Part shown: piece by piece, positions 38,270 through 47,542 of the stretch
Layout of the letters: each line of letters begins with the position of its first letter
How positions within the stretch are numbered: position 1 is the first letter of the stretch
NCBI GenBank assembly: GCA_963724825.1
Contig: CAVRWT010000017.1
Location: 62,001 to 126,000, forward strand
DNA length: 64,000 nt
Direction: 5' to 3'
Origin: JALYNX01 sp963724825
GTDB lineage: Bacteria > Actinomycetota > Acidimicrobiia > Spongiisociales > ZC4RG35
The notes under the pieces: model-generated
The model's input: only the letters and a program-made list of their open reading frames with translations
What the model was told of the DNA's origin: nothing
Databases searched by the model: none
Program-made: the position numbers and the translations under genes

Positions 38270-38908
38270 TCAGCGCTTGGGCGGCGGTTCGAGAGCGTCG
38301 ACTGCGGCTGCCCACTCGCGGGCAGTTCGACAGCCGGATCGGGACATAAGTCGCAGATAGAGGTCGGATCCCGTCACCCTCGACCCACGCCGAGGGTTCT
38401 CCCTCGCCATAGACCCAAGACCGGCCAAGGTCGGTTGCGTGAAGCCCGAGAGTCGGCACGCCGTCGAGCCTGGGCAGCCACATGTCGGAGATACTCTTCG
38501 AGCCCGGCGCACGCAACGGCGTCCAGCAGCGGCTGTTCGTCACCCCATGCCTGCTCGGCGTCCCAGCGATGAACACCGGTCTCGATCAGCATCCGCCGCT
38601 GCCACCAACCCGACGGTGGAGTGCGGAGCCGAAGCCCCACACCGAGGCGTCGTGATCGGTGCTCGCCAATGCCTCCAGCATCGATTCCAGGGTCTCCGAG
38701 AACCATCGCGACACGTCACCGTGCACGGCATTCGTGGACCGGACACCCGTTCTTGGGCGAGATCGATGCAGATGATGGTGGTCCGACCGTGAACCGAGGC
38801 AAGGTGAGAAAGAAGGTCGGCCATCGACCAACCGGGGTATTGGGGAACAGGGCGCTCCAGGTCTCGATCGGCCATCTCGAGGATCCGCAGTGCCTCGGAT
38901 CGAATCAT
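38270..38908 (-). CDS. Maleylpyruvate isomerase/mycothiol-dependent enzyme family protein, multiple frameshifts
   Basis: ATG 38908 is chosen, seven bases after the sucD stop. The start IRSEALRILEMADRDLERPV and GWSMADLLSHLASVHGRT match the DinB-like N-terminal fold of the actinobacterial TIGR03083-type group, where the His serves metal binding. Reading across frames gives DVSRWFSETLESMLEALAST, then IETGVHRWDAEQAWG with the second metal motif, then MWLPRLDGVPTLGLHATDLG and REWAAAVDALEPPPKR to 38270. At least four shifts are required in 640 bases. The family uses mycothiol in known cases; the substrate here is unknown. It may be decayed or mis-sequenced. Confidence 0.65.
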
Positions 38909-38915
38909 TTCTCGC

Positions 38916-39839
38916 TCAGCCGAGGGCACGGACCATCGCCTCGCCCATCTCCGAAGGAGTGGTGGCGACCACGATCCCGGCGGCGGTCATTGCCTCGATC
39001 TTGGCCGCAGCAGTCCCCCGGCCACCGGAGACGATGGCTCCGGCATGACCCATGCGCTTCCCGGGTGGCGCACTGGTCCCGGCGATGAACCCGGCGACCG
39101 GCTTCGTCATCTTCGCCGCCACGAACTCCGCAGCATCCTCCTCGGCCGTTCCCCCGATCTCGCCGATCATGACGACCCCCTCGGTCTCGGGGTCATCCTC
39201 GAACATCTGAAGAACATCGACGAAATTGGTCCCGTTGACCGGGTCGCCGCCGATGCCGACCGCTGTGGTCTGGCCGAGTCCCAGCAGCGTGAGTTGATGC
39301 ACTGCCTCATAGGTGAGCGTCCCCGATCGCGAGATCACACCCACCCGCCCTCGCTGGTGGATATAGCCGGGCATGATCCCGATCTTGCACTCGCCGGGTG
39401 TGATCACACCGGGGCAGTTGGGGCCGACGAGACGGGTCTTCTTACCGGCCAGATAGCGCTTGGCCCGGATCATGTCGGCCACCGGAATCCCCTCGGTGAT
39501 GGCAACTACCAAGTCGAGACCGGCGGCCGCTGCCTCCATGATTGCGTCGGCGGCGAATGGCGGCGGCACATAGATAGCCGAGGCGTTGGCTCCGGTTGCC
39601 GCCACTGCTTCCTTCACCGTGGCAAACACCGGTAGATCGACCGAGTAGGCGTCGTCACGATTCGGGACGCCGGAATGATCCGTCTCACCTTCGAAGTGCA
39701 TGACGGTGTCTGCCCGCGAGGGGTGAACCCCGGCGACCATCCGGGTTCCGTAGGCGATCGCCTTGTCGGTGTGGAATTGCCCGGTCTTGCCGAGACCCTG
39801 CACCAGCACCTTTGTGTTCTTGCCGACCAGGATGCTCAT
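38916..39839 (-). CDS. sucD: Succinyl-CoA synthetase alpha subunit
   Basis: With SucC it interconverts succinyl-CoA and succinate with ATP or GTP formation. The 307-residue subunit is intact. It has VQGLGKTGQFHTDKAIAYGT for CoA, AIYVPPPFAADAIMEA, GPNCPGVITPGECKIG, and GHAGAIVSGGRGTAAAK with the phosphorylated active-site His. It overlaps sucC by four bases and is the last gene of the B12-binding-sucC-sucD operon. Confidence 0.95.
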   Translation of the reverse strand: MSILVGKNTKVLVQGLGKTGQFHTDKAIAYGTRMVAGVHPSRADTVMHFEGETDHSGVPNRDDAYSVDLPVFATVKEAVAATGANASAIYVPPPFAADAIMEAAAAGLDLVVAITEGIPVADMIRAKRYLAGKKTRLVGPNCPGVITPGECKIGIMPGYIHQRGRVGVISRSGTLTYEAVHQLTLLGLGQTTAVGIGGDPVNGTNFVDVLQMFEDDPETEGVVMIGEIGGTAEEDAAEFVAAKMTKPVAGFIAGTSAPPGKRMGHAGAIVSGGRGTAAAKIEAMTAAGIVVATTPSEMGEAMVRALG

Positions 39840-41059
39840 CGGGTCAACTCCAGGATCTTCTCTGCGCCGTCACGAAGGTTCTCCGCGGCCACCAGGTCGA
39901 GGCCGGAGTCCCTCAGGATCTGCCTGCCCAGGTCGACGTTGGTCCCTTCGAGCCTGACCACCAATGGGACCTTGAGACCGACGCGCTCGACGGCTTCGAC
40001 GATCCCGGTGGCGATGACATCGCAGCGCATGATCCCCCCGAAGATATTGACGAATATCCCCTTCACATTGGGGTCGCTGGTGATGATCTGGAAGCCGGTC
40101 GCCACCTGGTCGGCGTCCGCCCCGCCACCAACGTCGAGGAAGTTGGCCGGCTCCCCACCGACATGCTTGATGGTGTCCATGGTCGCCATCGCCAGACCAG
40201 CCCCGTTGACCAGGCATCCGATGGTGCCCTCGAGTTTGATGTAGTTGAGGCCGGCATTGCGGGCCGCCAGCTCGGCCGGGTCCTCTTCACTCTCGTCACG
40301 CATCGCCACCACATCCGGATGGCGGAAGAGGGCGTTGTCATCAAATCCCATCTTCCCATCCAACGCGATGATCCTTCCATCCGTCGTCACGACGAGTGGG
40401 TTGATCTCGATCAGGTCCGTGTCGAGCTCGCCGGCCGCGCCGACCAGGGCCTTTACGAAGGGCCCGAAATTGGCGGCCGCCTCTCCTCGGAGCCCAAGAG
40501 AGTGCGCCAACTCATTGGCCTGGAAGTCCGCGAATCCGATAGCGGGATCCACCTCCTCGCGGAGGATCTTCTCCGGCGTCTCCTCGGCCACTTTCTCGAT
40601 GTCCATGCCCCCCTCGGTCGAGGCCATGACGATGTTGCGCCCGACGCTGCGGTCGAGCAACACCGCCAGATACAGCTCGCGATCGATGTCGATGCCCTGT
40701 TCGAGATAGAGGCGGTTGACAACCTTGCCCTCACTACCGGTCTGGATCGTGACCAAAGTGGAGCCCAGCATCTTCGTAGCCAGCTCCCGGACTTTCGCTT
40801 CGGCAGCCTCGGGACCACCTTCGATGGCGGCGGTGATCACGTTGACCCCTCGCACCTCCGGATACTCGACGAAGGTTCCCTTCCCCCGGCCGCCGGCATG
40901 GATCTGGGACTTGAGGACCACGACCGGGTTCCCCGACTCCTCGATCAAAGGTCTCACCGCGGCGACGGCTTCGTCCACGGTGGTAGCCAGCCGACCCTGC
41001 GGCACCGGAATTCCGCGGGCCGCCATGAGTTGCTTGGCCTGGTACTCGTGGATCTTCAA
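39836..41059 (-). CDS. sucC: Succinyl-CoA synthetase beta subunit
   Basis: A 407-residue ATP-grasp subunit. The start is TTG 41059, which gives LKIHEYQAKQLMAARGI, the invariant SucC N-terminus, after a good GGAGAAAGGA site; the open frame continues upstream but would overlap the B12-binding gene. It has VVVLKSQIHAGGRGKGTFVE, the ATP-grasp and metal residues in IEINPLVVTTDGRIIALDGK, and NLDV-like GANFLDVGGGADADQV plus FVNIFGGIMRCD near the C-terminus. TTG overlaps the TGA of the preceding gene, so translation is coupled. Confidence 0.94.
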   Translation of the reverse strand: MKIHEYQAKQLMAARGIPVPQGRLATTVDEAVAAVRPLIEESGNPVVVLKSQIHAGGRGKGTFVEYPEVRGVNVITAAIEGGPEAAEAKVRELATKMLGSTLVTIQTGSEGKVVNRLYLEQGIDIDRELYLAVLLDRSVGRNIVMASTEGGMDIEKVAEETPEKILREEVDPAIGFADFQANELAHSLGLRGEAAANFGPFVKALVGAAGELDTDLIEINPLVVTTDGRIIALDGKMGFDDNALFRHPDVVAMRDESEEDPAELAARNAGLNYIKLEGTIGCLVNGAGLAMATMDTIKHVGGEPANFLDVGGGADADQVATGFQIITSDPNVKGIFVNIFGGIMRCDVIATGIVEAVERVGLKVPLVVRLEGTNVDLGRQILRDSGLDLVAAENLRDGAEKILELTR

Positions 41060-41472
41060 GGGGTTCCTTTCTCCTGATTCGAACGGGACGGGACATGGGC
41101 ATCGACCCATTCGGTGATCTCGTCCAACGGGGTTCCCGGTGTGAACACCGTCGCCAAGCCCGCTTCGATCAAATTGGCTATGTCGGCATCGGGGATCACC
41201 CCGCCGCCGAAGACGATGATGTCCGCACCCTGGCGTGATGCCAACTCGGTAACGACCTGTGGGAACTGGGTCCGGTGGGCACCTGACAATGAGGAAAGAC
41301 CGACCGCATCGACATCCTCTTGGATCGCAGTCTCCGCGATCTGGGCCGGGGTCTGGTGGAGGCCGGAATAGATGACCTCGAAGCCGGCGTCGCGCAAGGC
41401 CCGCGCAATGACCTTGGCGCCCCGATCGTGGCCATCGAGACCGGGTTTGGCGATGAGAATGCGGCGAGGCAT
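41056..41472 (-). CDS. Cobalamin-binding domain protein (methylmalonyl-CoA mutase small-subunit type)
   Basis: A 138-residue stand-alone B12-binding domain starting at ATG 41472. It has the DxHxxG motif (KPGLDGHDRGAK), whose His replaces dimethylbenzimidazole under cobalt, then EVIYSGLHQTPAQI, VGLSSLSGAH and VFGGGVIPDADI, as in the C-terminal domain of methylmalonyl-CoA mutase. In some bacteria and archaea the mutase is split into catalytic and B12 subunits. Coupling to sucC and sucD supports a role in making succinyl-CoA from methylmalonyl-CoA. The catalytic subunit is not in the window. Confidence 0.87.
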   Translation of the reverse strand: MPRRILIAKPGLDGHDRGAKVIARALRDAGFEVIYSGLHQTPAQIAETAIQEDVDAVGLSSLSGAHRTQFPQVVTELASRQGADIIVFGGGVIPDADIANLIEAGLATVFTPGTPLDEITEWVDAHVPSRSNQEKGTP

Positions 41473-41531
41473 GCGGGGCCGCAAGGCTAGTTGCCGGCTG
41501 AACATGCGCCGATCTCACCTACCCTTCGCAG

Positions 41532-42629
41532 GTGACCACTTCACGCATCGACGGGTTGCCGAAGGCGGGAGTCTCGGTGTGGTCGGATCAGATCTCCCGG
41601 GCCATGCTCGACTCCGGGGAGCTGGCCCTGCGCATCGAGCGCGACGCTGTAACTGGTGTGACTTCCAACCCGACGATCTTCGCCGGTGCCATCGTCGGCT
41701 CGGCCGACTACGACGAGCAGCTTCAGGATCTCAAATCGGCGGGAGTCGGCACCGAGGAGATCGCCAAGAGCCTGATGAGCGCCGACATTCAGGGGGGCTG
41801 CGATCTCCTGCTCGGAGTCTTCCGCGAGAGCAGCGGTAGGGATGGCTTCGTCTCGGTTGAAGTGTCGCCAACACTCGCCGGTGACAGTCAAGCCACGGTG
41901 GCCGAGGCCCGGGACTGGGTGAAGCAGATCAGCCGCCCCAACCTCCTGGTGAAGGTCCCGGCCACAGCCGAGGGGGTTCCGGCAATCAGAGCCCTGATCG
42001 GTGAGGGCATCTCGGTGAACGTCACTCTGATCTTCTCGTTGCAGCGATACGACGAGGTCATGGAGGCCTACCTGGACGGCCTGGAGGACTTTCGGGCGTC
42101 CGGAGGCGACCTGTCCACAATCGCTTCGGTCGCATCTTTCTTCGTGTCTCGATTCGACACCGAGGTCGATCCGAGGCTCGAAGCCATCGGAACCGACGAT
42201 GCCCTCGCCTTGCGGGGGGTGACCGCGGTTGCCAATGCCCGGGTCGCCTACGGCCTGTTTCTGGAGAAGTTCGAGTCGGAGCGTTTCCAGTCGTTGGAAG
42301 CCGACGGCGCCAGGGTTCAGCGTCCCCTCTGGGCGTCGACGTCGACCAAGAATCCCGCCTACCCCGATCTGATCTATGTGGAAGGACTGGTCGCACCCGA
42401 CACGGTCAACACGATGCCGCTGCCCACCATCGACGCCTACCAGGACCACGGCGAGCCTTCGCCCAATCCCTTCGGCACAGCTGATATCGAGCAGGCGGGA
42501 GACGATCTGGAGCGACTGGGGTCGGTTGGCATCGATTACGAGGACGTGGTCCGGATCCTCGAAGAGGAAGGCGTCGACAAGTTCACCAAGAGCTGGTTGG
42601 AGCTCCTGGAGCGGGTGGAGCAGGCCTGA
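41532..42629 (+). CDS. tal: Transaldolase
   Basis: A 365-residue transaldolase of the pentose phosphate pathway, of the longer actinobacterial/cyanobacterial type. GTG 41532 is the start. It has GVSVWSDQISRAML, TGVTSNPTIFAGAI, SVEVSPTLAGDS, the Schiff-base Lys at about residue 141 in NLLVKVPATAEGVPAI, VNVTLIFSLQRYDEV, SVASFFVSRFDTEVD and LWASTSTKNPAYPD. Intact. The transketolase often found beside it is not here. Its end overlaps the probable CTG start of the next gene. Confidence 0.95.
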   Translation: MTTSRIDGLPKAGVSVWSDQISRAMLDSGELALRIERDAVTGVTSNPTIFAGAIVGSADYDEQLQDLKSAGVGTEEIAKSLMSADIQGGCDLLLGVFRESSGRDGFVSVEVSPTLAGDSQATVAEARDWVKQISRPNLLVKVPATAEGVPAIRALIGEGISVNVTLIFSLQRYDEVMEAYLDGLEDFRASGGDLSTIASVASFFVSRFDTEVDPRLEAIGTDDALALRGVTAVANARVAYGLFLEKFESERFQSLEADGARVQRPLWASTSTKNPAYPDLIYVEGLVAPDTVNTMPLPTIDAYQDHGEPSPNPFGTADIEQAGDDLERLGSVGIDYEDVVRILEEEGVDKFTKSWLELLERVEQA

Positions 42630-43156
42630 CTGGAGCCTGGTCGCCGCTCTCGGTCGAAGAGGCAGTCGACCTCTTTCGGGGAGCGCCGTTCCGATGGTGG
42701 ATCTCAGGTGGTCGAGCCCTCGAGCTGAGTACCGGACGGTCCTGGCGTGAGCACGACGATCTGGACATAGGTGTCTGCCGACAGGCGATCGACCAGGCGC
42801 TCGGCTGGTTGGACGGATGGGACTTCGAGGTCAGTACCAACAATGTGTGGGCCCGCCGAACCACCGAGGATCCGTGGGGACTCGACCTGACGATCGGCGA
42901 GGGTGACGAGGAAGACTGGATCTACCGGCGGGATCCGAAGGTCACCCTCCCTTGGGACAGAGCGGTCCTCTACACCCCTGGCGGAGTCCCCTATCTGGCG
43001 CCCGATCTGCAGCTCCTGTTCAAGTCCAAGGATCTTCGCCCCAAGGACGACCTCGATGCTGCCGAGGTGATCCCCGGATTGGCCCCGGCCCAGTTGCAGT
43101 TTCTGTCGGATCACCTCGATTCCAACCACCCCTGGCGTGGGCTGCTTCTGACCTGA
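42626..43156 (+). CDS. Nucleotidyltransferase-fold protein with uncertain start
   Basis: The frame encodes about 176 residues with WWISGGRALELSTGRSWRE and HDDLDIGVCR, the G-G and D-x-D pattern of minimal nucleotidyltransferases of the AbiEii/aminoglycoside adenylyltransferase-like group, then LDGWDFEVSTNN and LLFKSKDLRPKDDLD. The first ATG in frame (42809) would remove the catalytic region. No ATG, GTG or TTG lies between the tal stop and the motif; the CTG at 42626, which overlaps the tal TGA as CTGA, is the best candidate. A frameshift hiding the real start is the alternative. Substrate unknown. Confidence 0.6.
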   Translation: MTGAWSPLSVEEAVDLFRGAPFRWWISGGRALELSTGRSWREHDDLDIGVCRQAIDQALGWLDGWDFEVSTNNVWARRTTEDPWGLDLTIGEGDEEDWIYRRDPKVTLPWDRAVLYTPGGVPYLAPDLQLLFKSKDLRPKDDLDAAEVIPGLAPAQLQFLSDHLDSNHPWRGLLLT

Positions 43157-43223
43157 GCCCGTGACTTAGCGGATGCTCCCCGCGCCGTGGAACCAGACAT
43201 CTTCTCGATACCGTCCAATTGAC

Positions 43224-44414
43224 ATGAAGCTTCGAGCCACGCTGCTCGGCATCTCCCTATTGCTGGTCGCCTGCGGGGCAGGTCCGCTGGCGGAATCGAC
43301 CACCACGATCGCCATCGCCGCCCACGACGGCTATCCCGACCACCACGCCGCCGACGGTCGACGGAGCGGGGGTCAGGGTCATCGTCACCGCGACCGCCGT
43401 CTCTCAGCCCGATGGAACGGTTGAGCTCTGCTTGCCTGGCATGGCCGGCCCCTGCCCCGGGATCCTGCTCGATGGAGACATCGAGCCTGATCTGATTGCG
43501 AGCCCTGAGGACCCGATCGTGATTCAGGTGACCGGTTTGTACGACGGCCGACGATTGATTCCCGAATCCGAGCCAACGGTCTTCGACTATGCCCCCATGG
43601 CGGAAACGGATTACGCCTCGCTTTGCCCCGGCCTACAGGGAACCCCATCTCTGAACTCTCCGGATGATCTGACCGGGGCGATCGGAAACTACGTCAGCTC
43701 ACAGCCGGACTATGCCGAGACTTGGTGGGATCGGACAGCTCGATCTTGACGGTGTGGTTCAAGGGGGAAGACGTTGCAGCACACCAGACCGCCATCGAGG
43801 AGCTCGCCGATGGTGAGCCGGTCTGTGTGGCCGGCGGGGCCCGGTTTTCTCAGGCGGAGCTCCTGGAGGCATCCGAGTTAATCAATCAGTTCCGCGACAG
43901 CCGAGGGCTGCCCCTCGTCACCCAGGGCTACGGCGTCGGAGGTCTAACCAACACGATCCAGACCTGGCGGTCGACGAGATCGACGCAACCACGCGATCCG
44001 CGCTCGCCGACCTCGTCGGCGAGAGGGTCGTCCTCTATCCCTTCATCGAATTGCTCGACGACGAGCTTGCCGCGCTGCCGGAGCCGGTGACCGCGGTCCC
44101 TGGAGACGTCGACATCCTGACCAGCCGCATCAGAGCGGGGGGAGGAATGGATGCCCTCGGGCAGCTTCACCTTGAACTACGACGCCGACATGAACTGTGT
44201 CTACTTCTCCGAGCCGGGGTCGACCGACCGAATCGTGCCGGTCTGGCCATTCGGATACTCGGCGACCAGCGATCCGATGAACCTCTACGACTACGACGGG
44301 GGTCTGGTTGCGGTGGCGGGCGATCAGTTGGAGCTGGGCGGAGGAAACGTCGGGACCGGGATGGTTGAGGGCAACACCTGTGGTGCCAATTCAGCCTGGA
44401 TCGTCAATCGGTAG
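43224..44414 (+). CDS. Putative lipoprotein of unknown function, multiple frameshifts
   Basis: ATG 43224 opens MKLRATLLGISLLLVACGAG, a lipoprotein signal with a lipobox ending in Cys at about residue 17. The frame must be changed near 43370, 43725, 43970 and 44145 to read on through VELCLPGMAGPCPGILLDG, FSQAELLEASELINQFRDS, VLYPFIELLDDELAALPEP and the end at 44414. The merged protein is about 395 residues. SFTLNYDADMNCVYFSEPG near the end looks like a repeat of the earlier Cys-containing strand pair. I do not recognise a family. Likely surface-anchored. Confidence 0.55.
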
Positions 44415-44424
44415 ACTCTGGGCC

Positions 44425-44812
44425 TCAGGATCCTCGACCGCCGTCAGTGGCCAGGGTGCGATGTACCCGGGGCAGCCAGTTGATTCTCGACACTTGAGCC
44501 TCTCTTCCGCTCGTCGCTGCACCGTCCGACGTCATGATGAAGTTGAGGAATCCGAGGATGAAGGAGACCCCGATCAGGATGAAGAGGATGGTGAAGATCC
44601 GGGAGAACTCGGTGGTGGGGTAAAAGTCGCCAAAGCCCGACGTGGTCAGCATCACCACCGTGAAGTAGAGGGAGTCGACGCACGACCACTCCTCGACAAA
44701 GTGATAGAAGACGGTGCCGGTGCCCACGATGGCGAGGAAACCCAAGGATGAGTCTCCTCCCAGCCGGCTCCTTCCACATCGCCTTGAACGTCTTGGCGAG
44801 TTCTCTGAACAC
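44425..44812 (-). CDS. Two-helix potassium-channel-like protein, one frameshift
   Basis: ATG 44812 starts MFRELAKTFKAMWKEPAGRR and the frame shifts near 44738. The second frame gives LAIVGTGTVFYHFVEEWS, a pore helix SLYFTVVMLTTSGFGDFYP containing the TxGFGD selectivity filter, and the inner helix FTILFILIGVSFILGFLNFI. This is the Ion_trans_2 pore domain with two membrane helices and about 128 residues, without a cytoplasmic RCK domain. It would form a tetrameric K+ channel. It is the last gene of the minus-strand run and faces the lipoprotein gene. Confidence 0.82.
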
Positions 44813-44822
44813 GGCCTACAAC

Positions 44823-45269
44823 CTATCGCGCGACGAGCAGGCTCTCCACCGTCTTGGTCGCCCGACGCTCCCGGGTTTCCGCCTGCTTGGCCTCGGCGAC
44901 GTACATGGCATGCTCCCGCCGGTGGCTGTAACTGAGGGCGTCGAATGCCTCCCTGGCGCCCGGGCTGCGATCGAGCAGCAACGCGAGCTCGACAGGTATC
45001 TCGACTTGACGCTCGGACTCGTCCCGCTTGACCGTGACCGACACGCTGTCACCGAGTTCCTTGCCCAGCTTCTGCCGGATCTCCTTGAGAACGCCGAGCA
45101 CCGACTCACCGCCCATTCGAACAATGCTCCCCCGATACTCGAGTCCGTCGAAACTCGCTTTCACGGGGACTCGGCCGCCGCCTCCAAGCGCCTCGACCAC
45201 ATCGTCCGGGATCCGAACATAGGCGCCACCACGCGGTGCACCCTCTATGGTCGATTCGAAGCTGGTCAT
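44823..45269 (-). CDS. DUF1905/YdeI-like protein
   Basis: A 148-residue protein from ATG 45269, which overlaps the pcrA stop as ATGA. The N-terminal part (GAYVRIPDDVVEALGGGGRV and RGSIVRMGGESVLGVLKEIR) is a DUF1905 domain; the C-terminal part (LALLLDRSPGAREAFDALSYSHRRE) is the bacteriocin-protection YdeI/OmpD-associated segment. These often occur together. Function unknown beyond that association. Intact. Confidence 0.83.
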   Translation of the reverse strand: MTSFESTIEGAPRGGAYVRIPDDVVEALGGGGRVPVKASFDGLEYRGSIVRMGGESVLGVLKEIRQKLGKELGDSVSVTVKRDESERQVEIPVELALLLDRSPGAREAFDALSYSHRREHAMYVAEAKQAETRERRATKTVESLLVAR

Positions 45270-47494
45270 GCCCGCTCCAGCGGTGCCCATGCCAGCAACA
45301 GTCGCTTCTTGCCTTGAGTGTCGAACATGACTTCAGCTTCGGCCCGATCACCGGAGCCGACCACCTCCCGGACAGTCCCCAATCCCCATCGGTCGTGGCG
45401 GACCCGATCACCGGGACCGATCTCGCCGGCTTCGACCGTCGTTCGCGGCCCGACCGACGCAGCCCTCTCCGCAGGGGAACGTCGCTCACGCTTGGCGGCC
45501 TTCTCCATCAGTCCATCCGGAATCTCACCAAGAAACCGTGACGGCGGGTTGTAGTTGGAGCCGCCGAACAACATCCGGCTCCAGGCAGAAGTCAGATACA
45601 GACTGTCCTGGGCACGGGTGATCCCCACATAGGCGAGACGCCGCTCCTCCTCCAGTTCGGCCGGGTCGCCGAGCGATCGCATGTGCGGAAACACGCCGTC
45701 CTCCATGCCGACGATGAAGACTGCCGGAAACTCCAGGCCCTTCGCGGTGTGCAGTGTCATCAGGGTCACTGCTCCGGCTCCTTCGTCCCATTCATCGATG
45801 TCCGCCACCAGGGCGGTCGATTCCAGGAAGATCTCGAGCCGACGCAGGTTGTCGAGCGAATCGAACTCTTCGTCTCCAATCACCGCTCCCTCGTTGGAGC
45901 TCTCGAACTCGGAGGCCACCCCCGCGAGCTCACGCAGGTTCTCCACTCGCCCCATCGCCTCGATCGTCTTCTCTGCTTCGAGAGTGGCCAGCATGCCGGT
46001 GTCGTCGAGCACCGACTGGACCGCGGCGGTTACACCACCCTCGGCGGCGCTCTCGGTGAGACGGTCCATGATGGCGACGAATTCACCCACGGCCGCCTGG
46101 GCCCGGCCATTCAGCTGGTGGATCTCAGCCCCCCTGCGCAGCCCTTCGAAGAAGCTGATGCCCTGGGTCTGGCTGAAGCGATCGACGTGGGCCAGGGTGG
46201 TGTCGCCGATGCCACGCCTCGGCTCGTTGATGATCCGCTTCACCGATACCTCGTCGGACGGGTTGACGATGGTTCGCAGATAGGCGACCGCGTCCTTGAT
46301 CTCCTTGCGGTCATAGAACTTGACCGAGCCCACGACGGTGTACGGGATCGCACGCCGCACGAAGACGTCCTCGATGACGCGCGACATGGCATTGGTTCGA
46401 TAGAAGACCGCAACGTCGGAAAGATTGTGACCGGCCGACTTGAGACGCTCGATCTCGTCCACCACGTACCCGGCCTCGTCGTGCTCGTCCTCGGCTTCGA
46501 ACCGGACGATGGGCACCCCGGGGCCCTTGTCGGACCAAAGGTTCTTCGGTGTGCGCTTGGTGTTGTTGGAAATGACCGAGTTGGCGGCGCCGAGGATGGT
46601 CTCGCTGGAGCGGTAGTTCTGGTCGAGAACGATGATCCTGGCGTCCGGGTAGTCCTTCTCGAAGTCGGTGATGTTCCGGATGTCGGCACCCCGGAACCGA
46701 TAGATCGACTGGTCAGAGTCACCGACGACGCAGAGGTTGCGATGGACCGCGGTGAGTTGTTTCACCAGGACGTATTGGGCGCGATTGGTGTCCTGGTATT
46801 CGTCGACCAGCACATACCGGAACTTGTTCTGATACTGGGACAGGACGTCGGGGAAAGCGCCAAACAGCTCGACTGTCACCATCAGGAGGTCGTCGAAGTC
46901 CATCGCCGACGCCTCCAGCAGCCGCTGCTGATAGAGGCGATAGACGTCGGCCACCTGCTCGTGATAGAAGCCCTCACCCTGGTCGGCAAAGGTCTCGAAG
47001 TCGACCAGCTCGTTCTTCGACTTGGAGATGACCGCCTTCATCGCCTTGGCCGGGAACCGCTTGCTGTCCAGATCGAGGTCCTTGAGGACCAGGTTGATCA
47101 GCCGGACCGAGTCCGCCTCGTCATAGATCGAGAAGCTGGAGCGATAGCCCAGCCTGGAGACCTCCCGGCGCAGGATCCGAACACAAGCGGAGTGGAAGGT
47201 CGACACCTGCATCGAGCGGACGGCGCCACCCACCAGGGCCCCTACCCGCCCCCTCATCTCGTTGGCTGCCTTGTTGGTGAAGGTGATGGCCAGGATGGCG
47301 TCAGGCGCCACCCGGAGGTCGCGGATCAAGTGGGCGATGCGATAGGTGAGCACCCGGGTCTTGCCGGAGCCGGCACCGGCCACGACCAGGACCGGTCCTT
47401 CGGTCGCAGCCACCGCCTCGCGCTGTGTCGGGTTCAGGTCGGCAAAGAGCGGGGACTCGGCCGGTACGTCGTCGTAAAACCACTCAGCCTGCAT
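45266..47494 (-). CDS. pcrA: ATP-dependent DNA helicase PcrA/UvrD
   Basis: A superfamily 1A 3'-5' helicase for repair and removal of replication blocks. The 742-residue protein is intact. Motif I is GAGSGKT at residues 40-46, with TFTNKAANEM (Ia), VLVDEYQDTN (II), VVGDSDQSIYRFRGADIRNI (III), LDQNYRSS (IV), TLHTAKGLEFPAVFIVG (V) and RRLAYVGITRAQDSLYL (VI) following. The last 45 residues (GDRVRHDRWGLGTVREVVGS) form the Tudor-like RNA-polymerase-binding tail found in PcrA. It lies between the histidine kinase and the YdeI gene in one minus-strand run. Confidence 0.95.
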   Translation of the reverse strand: MQAEWFYDDVPAESPLFADLNPTQREAVAATEGPVLVVAGAGSGKTRVLTYRIAHLIRDLRVAPDAILAITFTNKAANEMRGRVGALVGGAVRSMQVSTFHSACVRILRREVSRLGYRSSFSIYDEADSVRLINLVLKDLDLDSKRFPAKAMKAVISKSKNELVDFETFADQGEGFYHEQVADVYRLYQQRLLEASAMDFDDLLMVTVELFGAFPDVLSQYQNKFRYVLVDEYQDTNRAQYVLVKQLTAVHRNLCVVGDSDQSIYRFRGADIRNITDFEKDYPDARIIVLDQNYRSSETILGAANSVISNNTKRTPKNLWSDKGPGVPIVRFEAEDEHDEAGYVVDEIERLKSAGHNLSDVAVFYRTNAMSRVIEDVFVRRAIPYTVVGSVKFYDRKEIKDAVAYLRTIVNPSDEVSVKRIINEPRRGIGDTTLAHVDRFSQTQGISFFEGLRRGAEIHQLNGRAQAAVGEFVAIMDRLTESAAEGGVTAAVQSVLDDTGMLATLEAEKTIEAMGRVENLRELAGVASEFESSNEGAVIGDEEFDSLDNLRRLEIFLESTALVADIDEWDEGAGAVTLMTLHTAKGLEFPAVFIVGMEDGVFPHMRSLGDPAELEEERRLAYVGITRAQDSLYLTSAWSRMLFGGSNYNPPSRFLGEIPDGLMEKAAKRERRSPAERAASVGPRTTVEAGEIGPGDRVRHDRWGLGTVREVVGSGDRAEAEVMFDTQGKKRLLLAWAPLERA

Positions 47495-47526
47495 CTAGGG
47501 CGATGGTACCGGCCGCGACCGACTGA

Positions 47527-47542
47527 ATCACACTGTTGTGAT
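47527..47542. promoter_or_regulatory. Short perfect palindrome upstream of pcrA
   Basis: ATCACACTGTTGTGAT has perfect six-base arms around a four-base centre. It sits at the kinase stop, about 33 bases upstream of the pcrA start. It could be an operator or a small hairpin; it is not a LexA box and has no T-run for termination. Weak evidence. Confidence 0.3.

Noticed and set aside
39812..41077. 421-codon open frame on the plus strand
   Set aside because: Antisense to sucC, which is intact and fully explains the region.
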